Shown: positions 20,200-27,376, counted from the first letter of the stretch. The stretch: 27,376 nucleotides of DNA from C7867-002 sp964637485 (GCA_964637485.1 CAZWUU010000008.1:1-27376), one strand, 5' to 3'. The notes: generated from the letters alone by a model not told the origin. A program made the numbers and translations.

Positions 20200-22824
20200 A
20201 TGCAGAAAAATCGAACGGTAAATCAGTCCCAAATATCGACATCTGATGAGAAAATCATCGTTCGTGGTGCGCGTACGCACAATCTAAAAAATATAACCGT
20301 CGAGATGCCGAGAAATAAAATGATAGCTGTGACCGGACTGTCCGGCTCAGGTAAGTCATCTCTCGCCTTCGATACGATATTTGCTGAAGGGCAGAGGAGG
20401 TATGTTGAATCGCTTTCCGCGTATGCCAGACAATTCCTGCACAAAATGCAAAAGCCCGATGTAGATGAAATCATCGGACTATCACCGGCTATATCGATAG
20501 ATCAAAAATCTCGATCCAATAATCCTAGATCTACAGTTGCTACTATCACGGAGATATATGATTACCTGAGAATATTATATGCTCGAATCGGTAAACCATA
20601 TTGTCTTACGTGTGGCAGGGAGATTCATAGAGTTTCAAAGGACGAAATTCTTACATCAATATTGAATGATGTAAGCGGTCGAGTTAGTACGTCAAAAAAA
20701 GTATACGGAGTTAATCTGAGTACCGCAAAGCTGGGTGTATATGCCCCAGTGGTAGTTGGCAGGAAGGGAGAATACTATCAATTGTTGTACGATCTGCTCG
20801 GCAAAGGTTATGACAGAGTAAGAATAGATGGAAAAGCACACAAGCTGCGCGATCAAATAATTCTTGATAAGAATAAAAAGCATGATATAGATGTCCTTGT
20901 AGATGAGCTCTATATGTCTGAACTCGCTCAGAAAGACAATGTAAGCGCGAAGGAGAGATTATCGGAAGCCCTAGAAAGATGCATCCAAGAAGCAAATGGT
21001 CTCATAAAGCTAGACTATTCTGGAGAAACGAAGCTATTGTCAGTCAAGTTCATGTGCCCCTATGACGGTTTCTCGTATCCCGAAATTGAACCTAGACTCT
21101 TCTCCTTCAATTCCCCCTATGGAGCATGTGCGGCGTGTAACGGTCTGGGCACTGAAGACGTATGGTCTGATGCCATATGCAATGTTTGTAATGGTGCCAG
21201 ACTAAGAGACGAAGCATTGCATGTGCGTATAAATAACAAAAACATCGTCGAGCTAGTCTCATTATCAATCGAGAATGCCGTCAAATGGTTCGAAAACCTC
21301 GAGTTGAATCAGACAGAGAAGGATATAGCAAAAGTAATTCTTAAGGAAATAGAATCCAGATTGTCATTTATGGTAAATGTCGGAATTGAATATCTGAGTT
21401 TGGACAGACGAGCAAGCACATTGTCTGGCGGTGAGGCTCAGAGAATAAGATTGGCCTCACAGTTGGGGTCAGGATTGGTCGGTGCTCTGTATGTGCTCGA
21501 CGAGCCGACCATCGGTCTTCATCAGAGAGATAATGATAGACTGATAAAAACATTGCTTAACCTGCGTGATTTAGGGAATACGATCATTGTTGTAGAACAT
21601 GATGAGGACACTATGCTGTCATCTGATTATATGATTGACATAGGACATGGCGCTGGTGTTCATGGAGGTAGGGTAGTCGTCTCTGGATATATTGATGACT
21701 TGCTGACTTCGAAGACTAACGAGTCAGGCTCAAGAACACTGGCCTATCTGCGTGGAGAATCATCCGTGGACGTACCGGAGAGAAGAAGAAAGCCAATGGG
21801 CAAAATATCCATTAAGGGTGGCAGTGTATTCAACATAAAAAATATAAATGCCGACATACCGCTCGGTTGTCTAAACCTCATAACTGGAGTATCTGGTTCA
21901 GGGAAGTCATCGTTTATGTACGAGATCTTGTACAGGAATTTGCAGAGCAGGTTGGAGATGAAACACCGAAGTAATGAAACTATTAATTGCAAGTCATTCA
22001 CGGGATCTGAATACTTGGGTAGAACCATACTTATCGATCAATCGCCCATAGGCAGGACCCCCAGATCAAATCCGGCTACATATACAGGTGCCTGGTCGCA
22101 CGTCAGAGATCTCTTTGCTGCCGAGCCGGAAGCCAGAGCGCGTGGCTGGTCCTCTGGACGTTTCTCATTTAATAGACCCGGAGGGCGGTGTGAAGCCTGT
22201 GAAGGAAACGGGGAAATTGCCGTGGAAATGCATTTTTTGCCAACTGTATATGTGAAGTGTGACATATGTGATGGAAAACGCTTTACAAAGGAGACGCTAG
22301 ATATCAAGTATAGGAAAAAATCTATTCACGACACTCTCGAAATGACGATAGAGGAAGGAATAGAATTTTTCGAGGATATTCCAGCGATATATGACAGACT
22401 GAAAACACTTATGGAAGTGGGTCTGGGATATTTAAAATTAGGACAATCAGCAACAACCCTATCTGGCGGTGAAGCTCAAAGAATAAAAATATCGGCAGAA
22501 TTATATAGGGCGCATTTGCAAAAAACTATTTATCTCCTGGACGAGCCGACTGTTGGTCTGCATTACGATGATGTGAATAAGCTTATTGATATCCTTCAGA
22601 GACTTGTCGATAAGGGTAATACAGTAGTTGTCATAGAGCACAATTTGGATGTTATAAAAAATGCGGATTACATAATCGATATTGGTCCAGAAGGAGGCGA
22701 ACGGGGAGGTGAAATAGTAGCACGCGGGACACCGGAGGATGTAGCAAAATCAACCTCATCACATACGGCAAAATATCTTAGAAAAGTACTGAAGCAAGCA
22801 CATGACAAAAGCAGATATAAATAG
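20200..22824 (+). CDS. uvrA: Excinuclease ABC subunit A (short form)
   Basis: An 874-residue UvrA, the damage-sensing ABC ATPase of nucleotide excision repair. Both ATPase modules are present: Walker A GLSGSGKSS and GVSGSGKSS, two LSGGEAQR signatures, and YVLDEPTIGLH and YLLDEPTVGLH. The second zinc module (CEAC with CDIC) is intact. The first reads C286-P-Y-D289 with C310 and C313, so one cysteine is aspartate. The roughly 80-110 residues that usually separate NGLG from the CxxCxGxRL motif are missing, which explains the short length (about 940 is usual). It overlaps uvrC by 23 nt. Expected to be functional, but with a trimmed first signature/insertion region. Confidence 0.95.
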   Translation: MQKNRTVNQSQISTSDEKIIVRGARTHNLKNITVEMPRNKMIAVTGLSGSGKSSLAFDTIFAEGQRRYVESLSAYARQFLHKMQKPDVDEIIGLSPAISIDQKSRSNNPRSTVATITEIYDYLRILYARIGKPYCLTCGREIHRVSKDEILTSILNDVSGRVSTSKKVYGVNLSTAKLGVYAPVVVGRKGEYYQLLYDLLGKGYDRVRIDGKAHKLRDQIILDKNKKHDIDVLVDELYMSELAQKDNVSAKERLSEALERCIQEANGLIKLDYSGETKLLSVKFMCPYDGFSYPEIEPRLFSFNSPYGACAACNGLGTEDVWSDAICNVCNGARLRDEALHVRINNKNIVELVSLSIENAVKWFENLELNQTEKDIAKVILKEIESRLSFMVNVGIEYLSLDRRASTLSGGEAQRIRLASQLGSGLVGALYVLDEPTIGLHQRDNDRLIKTLLNLRDLGNTIIVVEHDEDTMLSSDYMIDIGHGAGVHGGRVVVSGYIDDLLTSKTNESGSRTLAYLRGESSVDVPERRRKPMGKISIKGGSVFNIKNINADIPLGCLNLITGVSGSGKSSFMYEILYRNLQSRLEMKHRSNETINCKSFTGSEYLGRTILIDQSPIGRTPRSNPATYTGAWSHVRDLFAAEPEARARGWSSGRFSFNRPGGRCEACEGNGEIAVEMHFLPTVYVKCDICDGKRFTKETLDIKYRKKSIHDTLEMTIEEGIEFFEDIPAIYDRLKTLMEVGLGYLKLGQSATTLSGGEAQRIKISAELYRAHLQKTIYLLDEPTVGLHYDDVNKLIDILQRLVDKGNTVVVIEHNLDVIKNADYIIDIGPEGGERGGEIVARGTPEDVAKSTSSHTAKYLRKVLKQAHDKSRYK

Positions 22825-24040
22825 ATATAAAATACCCAGCTCGCCCGGCATATACATATTCTCTGATTCAAAAAAAAGACCTATATACATAGGTAGGGCC
22901 ACTAACCTTAGGTCGCGCATCAAGAGTTATTTCAGAGATGATCTGATCAGGTCGCGAGGGCCGAGAATCGTCGACATGATATACAAGTCCAAGCATATAA
23001 AATGGGTGACGCTAGATACTGTCCTGGAGTCCATTCTCGCTGAAGCAAAGTATATAAAAAGGTATATGCCTGCATACAATGTCGCTCAAAGAGATGATAA
23101 GAGCATGGTTTATGTTGTTATCACAAAGGAGAAATGGCCGAGAATAATCATCGAGAGAGTCAGAGATTTCGAGTCCGCTCATTCCGATAACAAATTGTCA
23201 TATACACCGAAAATATGGTTTGGGCCGTATTCGAGTGTGAAATTGATCAAGGAATGCCTCGCAATATTGAGAAAAATATTTCCGTATTTTGATGAGCAGG
23301 CCAATGAAAGCCATTACGCAAGATTTTATAAGCAAATACATCTATTGCCTAATGCTCTAAGCGAGAATGATAGGAAAAGATATCTGCTCACGATCAAATA
23401 TCTAACAGATTTTCTATCCGGACGAAAGGAAAGACTAATAGCGAAGATTCGAGCTGAAATGAAGAACAATGCGAATAAACTTCAGTTCGAAGAAGCTCAA
23501 AAAAACAAGAAGATGATATTCGCTCTAGAGCACATAAATGATGTGAGACTTTACAAGGAAGCAAATTTGACTGATATATTGTCTGGCAATATTTCGTATA
23601 AGATCGAGGCATACGATGTGTCGCACATATCAGGAACAGATGTGGTCGGAATAATGGTTGCCTCAATAGATGGCCGATTGTCAAAGAGCGATTACCGCAA
23701 ATTCTTGCTGAAAAATCAGGAAAATAATGACCTGAAGTCATTAAAAGAAATAGTTAATCGAAGATTGAATCACAGTGAATGGAACTATCCTGATCAAATC
23801 GTCCTCGATGGCAATGAGAACGCCATACAGATAGTAAAAAGTCTTCTCAGCGAGCGACGACTAAACATGTCTGTCTGTGCCGTTACTAAAGACGATAAAC
23901 ATAACGCTAAAAAAATCGTCGGAGAATATGATAAAAGGCTTGGTATGCATATATACGAGCTAAATGCCGAGGCGCACCGATTTGCAATCAATTATCACCG
24001 CTTCAGACGTAATAAAAGAAATGAGGACATGCTAAAATAG
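22802..24040 (+). CDS. uvrC: Excinuclease ABC subunit C (truncated architecture)
   Basis: A 412-residue UvrC, the subunit that makes both incisions in nucleotide excision repair. The GIY-YIG 3'-incision domain is complete (GIYIF 16-20, YIGRATNLRSRI 29-40, E76). A UVR domain lies at about 210-245. The RNase H-like 5'-incision domain keeps D272 (YDVSH), D336 (VLDGN, usually DGG) and H392 (EAHRFA). Missing are the four conserved cysteines between GIY-YIG and UVR (only C152 occurs there), most of the roughly 100-residue linker before the RNase H domain, and the whole C-terminal helix-hairpin-helix region. Typical UvrC is about 600 residues. The start overlaps the end of uvrA, suggesting translational coupling. 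Confidence 0.92.
   Translation: MTKADINRYKIPSSPGIYIFSDSKKRPIYIGRATNLRSRIKSYFRDDLIRSRGPRIVDMIYKSKHIKWVTLDTVLESILAEAKYIKRYMPAYNVAQRDDKSMVYVVITKEKWPRIIIERVRDFESAHSDNKLSYTPKIWFGPYSSVKLIKECLAILRKIFPYFDEQANESHYARFYKQIHLLPNALSENDRKRYLLTIKYLTDFLSGRKERLIAKIRAEMKNNANKLQFEEAQKNKKMIFALEHINDVRLYKEANLTDILSGNISYKIEAYDVSHISGTDVVGIMVASIDGRLSKSDYRKFLLKNQENNDLKSLKEIVNRRLNHSEWNYPDQIVLDGNENAIQIVKSLLSERRLNMSVCAVTKDDKHNAKKIVGEYDKRLGMHIYELNAEAHRFAINYHRFRRNKRNEDMLK
24030..24038 (+). promoter_or_regulatory. Extended -10 promoter spanning the uvrC stop codon
   Basis: TGCTAAAAT (24030-24038), identical to the box before the tandem receiver gene. It contains the last codons of uvrC and the first base of its TAG. The ATG at 24045 is exactly 7 nt from the last T. 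Confidence 0.74.
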
Positions 24041-24044
24041 GAGC

Positions 24045-25028
24045 ATGAGCCGAAAAAAGAGAATAGGCGTTTTGAGAGGAGGCCCGGGTGATGAAAGTGA
24101 AGTTTCGCTCGGATCAGGCGCAAATATTCTAAAAACTATTGCAGATAAGCTGGATGATAAATATGTAGGCGTCGATGTCATCATAGATAAGGATAGTCGC
24201 TGGACTATAGACGGAAGCCCTGTCGATCCATTGGGCTGGCATCACTATTTCGATTTTGCCTGGAATTCACTGCATGGAAAATACGGTGAGGACGGGACTA
24301 TCCAGCGATTTATGGAAATACATCACATTCCTTTTTCTGGTTCCGGTTCACTGGGCTCGGCTCTTGGCATGAATAAATCAGTCACAAAAAGAATAGCCAA
24401 ATCGTACGGCATTACTACACCTCATTGGAAGGAGTGCAAAAGCGATCTTCTAAAGGACAATATGAAGAGTATTCTCTATGAGATATTTTCTGGATTCAGT
24501 CTGCCCGTGGTCATAAAGCCATCGTCTAGTGGCAGTTCGGTCGGTGTAACAGTAGTAAGTTCGAAAGATCAGGTAGAGCCGGCTCTGGTAAATGCATCAA
24601 AATATGCGGATGTTATCCTGATAGAAGAATATATACAGGGAACCGAGGCGACATGCGGAGTTATCGAGGGTTTTCGTGACGAGGACATGTACTCACTTCC
24701 GGCGGTCGAAATACGTCCAAAAAATAATTTTTTCGACTACGAATCAAAATATTCCGGTGGATCAATTGAGATTGTGCCCGGACGATTTTCAAACGAAGAA
24801 AAGGCAAAAATTGGATATATTTCTAAGATGATTCATAAGATATTGCATCTAAGACACTATTCTAGGTCAGACTTTATCGTAAATCCGAAAAGGGGAGTCG
24901 TTTTTTTGGAGGTGAATACACTGCCGGGCACTACTGACGAATCACTTCTACCAAAATCATTGCGATCTGTCGGTAGTGATTTACACGAGTTTGTTGACCA
25001 TATCATCAGCCGAGCCCATCCGGTATAA
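24045..25028 (+). CDS. ddl: D-alanine--D-alanine ligase
   Basis: A 327-residue ATP-grasp enzyme that joins two D-alanines for peptidoglycan precursors. It has GVLRGGPGDESEVSLGSG (8-25), HGKYGEDGTI for the first substrate site, the ATP-binding glycine/serine loop KPSSSGSSVGV, and the C-terminal metal and substrate motif FLEVNTLPGTTDESLLPKS. Most of the family reads NTLPGMT; here it is NTLPGTTDES, a mild variant. All domains are complete. It is transcribed from its own leaderless promoter at the end of the repair locus and indicates that the organism completes a peptidoglycan peptide. Confidence 0.93.
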   Translation: MSRKKRIGVLRGGPGDESEVSLGSGANILKTIADKLDDKYVGVDVIIDKDSRWTIDGSPVDPLGWHHYFDFAWNSLHGKYGEDGTIQRFMEIHHIPFSGSGSLGSALGMNKSVTKRIAKSYGITTPHWKECKSDLLKDNMKSILYEIFSGFSLPVVIKPSSSGSSVGVTVVSSKDQVEPALVNASKYADVILIEEYIQGTEATCGVIEGFRDEDMYSLPAVEIRPKNNFFDYESKYSGGSIEIVPGRFSNEEKAKIGYISKMIHKILHLRHYSRSDFIVNPKRGVVFLEVNTLPGTTDESLLPKSLRSVGSDLHEFVDHIISRAHPV

Positions 25029-25029
25029 T
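25024..25029 (+). promoter_or_regulatory. -10 promoter containing the ddl stop codon
   Basis: A perfect TATAAT is formed by the last valine codon and TAA stop of ddl. The ATG at 25038 is 9 nt from the last base, giving a leader of 0-2 nt. Confidence 0.65.
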
Positions 25030-25037
25030 GCCACAGG

Positions 25038-25502
25038 ATGTACTCAATAAAGGTTCTTGCTGACAAGATCAGATCTGCCGGCTTGTATCGGCATTTTGCC
25101 GAAAATAAGCTGTTAATGAGGCGCTTAAAGTCATTATTTCTCTGCGTCCTAGTTGCTTGTATGGGATTTGTCATGGTTTATATCGAGGAAACGATCTGGC
25201 TGTGGATACCCACATGCTGCTGGATGATATGGAGATATTCACTGCGATATATGTTGCCTGGCTCATTCCTGTGCATTCAATGTGCCAGAATGAAATGTCG
25301 GAAGCATAGAGGTGGCATTCTGGAAAGTGGCACTATATGCTCAGAGTGTCTTAACAAGAGAAATCATGCCACGAATACGATAAGCGAAATGAATGAGGCA
25401 TTGCAGTCCATCAGAGAGGGTGTAAGACTTCTGAAATCTGCTAGCGATTATCCTCAATCGACCGTGATTCTTCCTCCGGATGAAGAACATCGTAACGATT
25501 AA
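25038..25502 (+). CDS. Membrane protein with zinc-ribbon-like cysteines
   Basis: A 154-residue unrecognised protein. Two hydrophobic segments (about 33-49 and 53-70) form a membrane hairpin. They are followed by cysteines C79-x2-C82, C87 and C101-x2-C104, the layout of a small zinc ribbon just beyond the membrane, and then a charged helical tail (about 113-140). With both termini cytoplasmic the metal site would face the cytosol. Cysteines also occur in the membrane segments (C36, C41, C60, C61). It has a near-leaderless promoter overlapping the ddl stop and ends before a strong bidirectional terminator. Function unknown. Confidence 0.65.
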   Translation: MYSIKVLADKIRSAGLYRHFAENKLLMRRLKSLFLCVLVACMGFVMVYIEETIWLWIPTCCWMIWRYSLRYMLPGSFLCIQCARMKCRKHRGGILESGTICSECLNKRNHATNTISEMNEALQSIREGVRLLKSASDYPQSTVILPPDEEHRND

Positions 25503-25506
25503 AATA

Positions 25507-25529
25507 CCCCAACCTCATAGAGGTTGGGG
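25507..25529. terminator. Bidirectional terminator
   Basis: CCCCAACCT (25507-25515) and AGGTTGGGG (25521-25529) form a 9-bp stem with a 5-nt loop between convergent genes. ATTTATTTA follows on the plus strand and TATTTTAA on the minus strand. Confidence 0.85.
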
Positions 25530-25535
25530 ATTTAT

Positions 25536-26045
25536 TTATGCGACCTGACGTTCGCATGTCATATGAATGTGCCGTAAATCGAGGTGAGAAATGAAATCTC
25601 GAGCGGCTTCGAGAGTGAAGTCTGCCTCGTATGGAGTAAAGACAGACGACTTCGGATCAATTACGCGCACATGATCCTCGTTTACAAACGGACACAACAT
25701 GATCGTGCCCGGCAGTGCAAAGAACATAAATACCGCTTCCTTCAGTGTGTAGGTGTCTTCATGATAGACACCCCACATTCCAGTCTTGCGACTTGCAATC
25801 TCCCTCGGCGGATATGTCCGGTTTGTTCTGGGGATGCCATATCTGCTGATTTCGATGTGTAGAAGCTCAGATAGAATACGTTCTGATCTTTGCTTTTCAT
25901 CATCGCTTGCCGCTTCGGATGGATCGGGAATGCTTGCGACGACTGGTAGCCCGAAGTATCCACCGCGTCTAACTGTCAATATGCCACTGCCATTGAATCT
26001 GGCTGGAATCAGAATGACTCCAACCTTGATGGGTTTTGTGTTCAC
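25536..26045 (-). CDS. Hypothetical protein, possibly degenerate Nudix fold
   Basis: A 169-residue protein starting at GTG (26045), fixed by a very strong AAGGAGG four bases upstream (26056-26050). This is the best Shine-Dalgarno in the window. The first 60 residues (VGVILIPARF, then LTVRRGGYFGLPVVASIPD, then RSERILSELLHIEI) follow the order of a Nudix hydrolase: a first strand, a glycine-rich turn, and a helix resembling REx2EL. The acidic metal-binding residues of the true Nudix box are incomplete, so catalysis is doubtful. It has a shared terminator and lies downstream of, and in the same direction as, tRNA-Ala. Confidence 0.5.
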   Translation of the reverse strand: MNTKPIKVGVILIPARFNGSGILTVRRGGYFGLPVVASIPDPSEAASDDEKQRSERILSELLHIEISRYGIPRTNRTYPPREIASRKTGMWGVYHEDTYTLKEAVFMFFALPGTIMLCPFVNEDHVRVIDPKSSVFTPYEADFTLEAARDFISHLDLRHIHMTCERQVA

Positions 26046-26133
26046 GATTCCTCCTTTTTGAGTTTTACTAAGAATGTCCGATATAAGTATACATCTCCTG
26101 GCCGAACATTATCATCGATTATCCACAATGTTG

Positions 26134-26206
26134 TGGACCCGACCGGATTTGAACCGGTGACCTCCGCTTTGCAAAAGCGGCGCTCTACCAACTAAGCTAC
26201 GGGCCC
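26134..26206 (-). tRNA. tRNA-Ala (anticodon TGC)
   Basis: A 73-nt cloverleaf. Acceptor stem GGGCCCG pairs with CGGGTCC, including the G3-U70 pair that defines alanine identity. The D arm has AGTTGGTA, the anticodon stem CCGCT/AGCGG holds the loop TTTGCAA (anticodon TGC), and the T arm is ACCGG TTCAAAT CCGGT. The discriminator base is A. The genome continues CA rather than CCA after it, so the CCA end must be added enzymatically. Confidence 0.97.
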
Positions 26207-26254
26207 AAGGTACGAGTAAGAATACATAATATGGCAACAATCGGCAAGATGGAA

Positions 26255-26260
26255 TATACT
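26255..26260 (+). promoter_or_regulatory. -10 promoter element
   Basis: TATACT at 26255-26260 with a predicted start near 26267, leaving a leader of about 26 nt that holds AAAGGA (26281-26285 region), 7 nt before the ATG at 26293. The -35 region is weak. Confidence 0.4.
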
Positions 26261-26292
26261 CTCGGTAGACCAAAAACATGAAAGGATGATCT

Positions 26293-26799
26293 ATGAAAAC
26301 ATTATGCTTGGTCCTCGTTGTAATAGGTATTCTGGCCTCTGACACTCTATGTCAGGAGATTGATCAGTCATACAGTCGTATGGCTGTACGTTATGCGGTA
26401 AGTGTTCACTATGCCACTCCGCCTCCTGACGTAGTGATAATGCCGTCATACACGGTTGATGCTGATATTCCACAGCGCACACTTCGCAATCAGGAGGTTC
26501 TCATACGAGAATTGGACAAGAGATTTCGGCGCATTAAGGAGTCGGTTGGGGATGATGGTCGCAAAAAGGTGTCCCTAGTCAAATCCAGTGTAGTAGTACC
26601 GACATTTCTCGAGGATCTGATCATCCTGAGTAATGACGTTGCGGTGAAATACAGGGGAGGCCACAGGATCAGTCCCAATGGAATTCTGTATGTTCGAGGT
26701 GGAATTATGTATAGTCCGGACAAGTACCACGGCAGAATTTCCTATGGCATAGCCTCGGTCAAACGCGCAACAGGCCCAGCTATTCGGTACAGGTGGTGA
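26293..26799 (+). CDS. Secreted hypothetical protein, 168 aa
   Basis: An unrecognised protein with a clear export signal: MK, a hydrophobic core LCLVLVVIGILA, then a short polar stretch with likely cleavage near residue 20 after C or Q. C5 is too early for a lipoprotein. The mature part is basic, with an RELDKRFRRIKES helix (about 73-85) and a C-terminal beta-rich region repeating Gly-Gly and Tyr residues (YRGGHRIS, YVRGGIMYS). No enzyme motif is visible. It has a Shine-Dalgarno AAAGGA with 7-nt spacing, in contrast with the leaderless genes, and its own terminator. Confidence 0.62.
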   Translation: MKTLCLVLVVIGILASDTLCQEIDQSYSRMAVRYAVSVHYATPPPDVVIMPSYTVDADIPQRTLRNQEVLIRELDKRFRRIKESVGDDGRKKVSLVKSSVVVPTFLEDLIILSNDVAVKYRGGHRISPNGILYVRGGIMYSPDKYHGRISYGIASVKRATGPAIRYRW

Positions 26800-26804
26800 T
26801 TTAT

Positions 26805-26830
26805 GCTCGATACATATGTATCGGGCATTT
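26805..26830 (+). terminator. Rho-independent terminator
   Basis: GCTCGATAC (26805-26813) and GTATCGGGC (26818-26826) form a 9-bp stem (one G-U) with a 4-nt loop, followed by ATTTCATTTT. Confidence 0.75.
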
Positions 26831-26871
26831 CATTTTGTGCAATCTCATGATAGCTTGATCGCAGAAGCACC

Positions 26872-27270
26872 ATGAATAAAATATTGATCGCTGTTATCAG
26901 TCAAATATTGGCTGTAATCAACGGGATTCTATTCGGATTCAGCGCTCTTGTATTTGTAAATCACGACAGTTCGCTGGAATCCTTCCTGATAGTGTTTACA
27001 TATCTATCAAGCGCCGTCTTGCTCGGGCGAATGCCCTATTCAAGGAAAAATATTGATCATATTTCGATCACATTTTTTCGAGTAATTATCGCCTTTGCGA
27101 GAGGATGTTTTCTCATCTCTCTATTTACGAATGAATGGTTTCGTAATTTCGATATTGATATAGTTCAACTCGTATATATTATGGTTGAACTCGCATCAAT
27201 ATATTTCTTGGTCAGCATGCGATCGCTTCGAACCAGGTTCAAATTTCCGCTTGTTTTCAGAGTAGACTGA
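26872..27270 (+). CDS. Small multi-pass membrane protein, 132 aa
   Basis: An unrecognised protein with four probable membrane segments (about residues 4-30, 37-52, 66-84 and 97-115), a short basic loop after the second (RMPYSRKN) and a basic C-terminal tail (RSLRTRFKFP), so the tail is likely cytoplasmic. There is one cysteine and no catalytic motif. The start is the first ATG of the frame; upstream there is only weak ribosome-binding potential (AGAAG) and no clear promoter, though a TAGCTT near 26850 is possible. It is a single gene between two hairpin terminators. Confidence 0.58.
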   Translation: MNKILIAVISQILAVINGILFGFSALVFVNHDSSLESFLIVFTYLSSAVLLGRMPYSRKNIDHISITFFRVIIAFARGCFLISLFTNEWFRNFDIDIVQLVYIMVELASIYFLVSMRSLRTRFKFPLVFRVD

Positions 27271-27279
27271 TACGCTCGC

Positions 27280-27306
27280 ATCGCCCAATTAAAACTGGGC
27301 GATTTT
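27280..27306 (+). terminator. Rho-independent terminator
   Basis: ATCGCCCA (27280-27287) and TGGGCGAT (27296-27303) form an 8-bp stem with an 8-nt loop, followed by T residues (TTTTGTTT). Confidence 0.78.
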
Positions 27307-27338
27307 GTTTATGTACTTGAATATCGCAGGTGAGAGCT

Positions 27339-27370
27339 TAGGTTACACTCGCTATGCTCGTGTGGACCTA
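27339..27370. repeat. Inverted repeat at the right edge
   Basis: TAGGT and ACAC (27339-27348) are complementary to GTGT and ACCTA (27360-27370), interrupted by a small internal loop. The apical part is CTCGCTATGCTCG, related in reverse complement to the GCGAAGCGAG-type motifs at 3952 and 12518. The window ends here, so its extent is unknown. Confidence 0.4.
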
Positions 27371-27376
27371 GGGGGA

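Noticed and set aside
26121..26136. TCCACAA-TG-TTGTGGA palindrome at the 3' end of tRNA-Ala as a terminator
   Set aside because: The loop would be only two bases, the stem uses tRNA acceptor sequence and no T run follows; it may simply be a processing or chance palindrome.
1..27376. CRISPR arrays, insertion sequences, integrases or phage genes
   Set aside because: No spaced direct-repeat array, transposase, recombinase or phage structural motif was seen on either strand.

Overview
The window looks like a chromosome segment from a small-genome, AT-rich bacterium, most likely a member of the Candidate Phyla Radiation (Patescibacteria). This is inferred from very tight gene packing, minimal or variant versions of housekeeping enzymes (short UvrA and UvrC, two-subunit transketolase, an unusual ribulose-5-phosphate epimerase), many unrecognised short proteins, and a strong tendency towards leaderless mRNAs. 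TGA behaves as a normal stop codon. I cannot assign a class from sequence alone.

Layout. (1) 1-163 is a GC-rich left edge I cannot assign. (2) 164-4818 is an accessory or defence-like stretch. It holds an operon of two DNA methyltransferases flanking a CCGG-family (BsaWI-like) restriction endonuclease, then an unknown protein, a small protein resembling the DUF2622/GhoS family behind a strong hairpin, a small GIY-YIG nuclease-like protein and a putative PD-(D/E)XK nuclease. (3) 4906-7445 holds unknown or membrane-anchored proteins ending in a DUF2157-like multi-pass protein. (4) 7449-11307 holds a GT4 glycosyltransferase, a 6-phosphogluconolactonase-like enzyme, two GT2 glycosyltransferases and a DedA-family membrane protein. 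(5) 11343-13125 holds a dihydroorotate dehydrogenase, a roughly 100-nt structured intergenic element and an orphan gene. (6) 13232-17282 is a carbon module: GAPDH, RpiB, ribulose-phosphate epimerase and the two halves of transketolase, which together interconvert pentose and triose/hexose phosphates. (7) 17302-24040 is a nucleotide excision repair locus: uvrB, a tandem receiver-domain protein, uvrA, uvrC. (8) 24045-27376 holds D-Ala-D-Ala ligase, a zinc-ribbon-like membrane protein, a Nudix-like orphan, tRNA-Ala(TGC) and two orphan exported or membrane proteins, separated by clear hairpin terminators.

The most striking non-genic signal is promoter architecture. In eight genes the last base of a TATAAT-type -10 box lies exactly 7 nt before the first base of the start codon, so transcription should begin on the start codon itself; four more genes deviate by only 1-3 nt. 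Several of these boxes are built into the last codons or stop codon of the preceding gene. The rule also corrects several start codons. A few orphan genes instead use Shine-Dalgarno sequences. The best candidates for new biology are this promoter logic, the tandem receiver protein inside the repair locus, the stripped-down UvrA and UvrC, the metal-ligand-altered epimerase, the PyrD with a class-mismatched catalytic residue, and the hairpin that would hide the ribosome-binding site of the GhoS-like gene.
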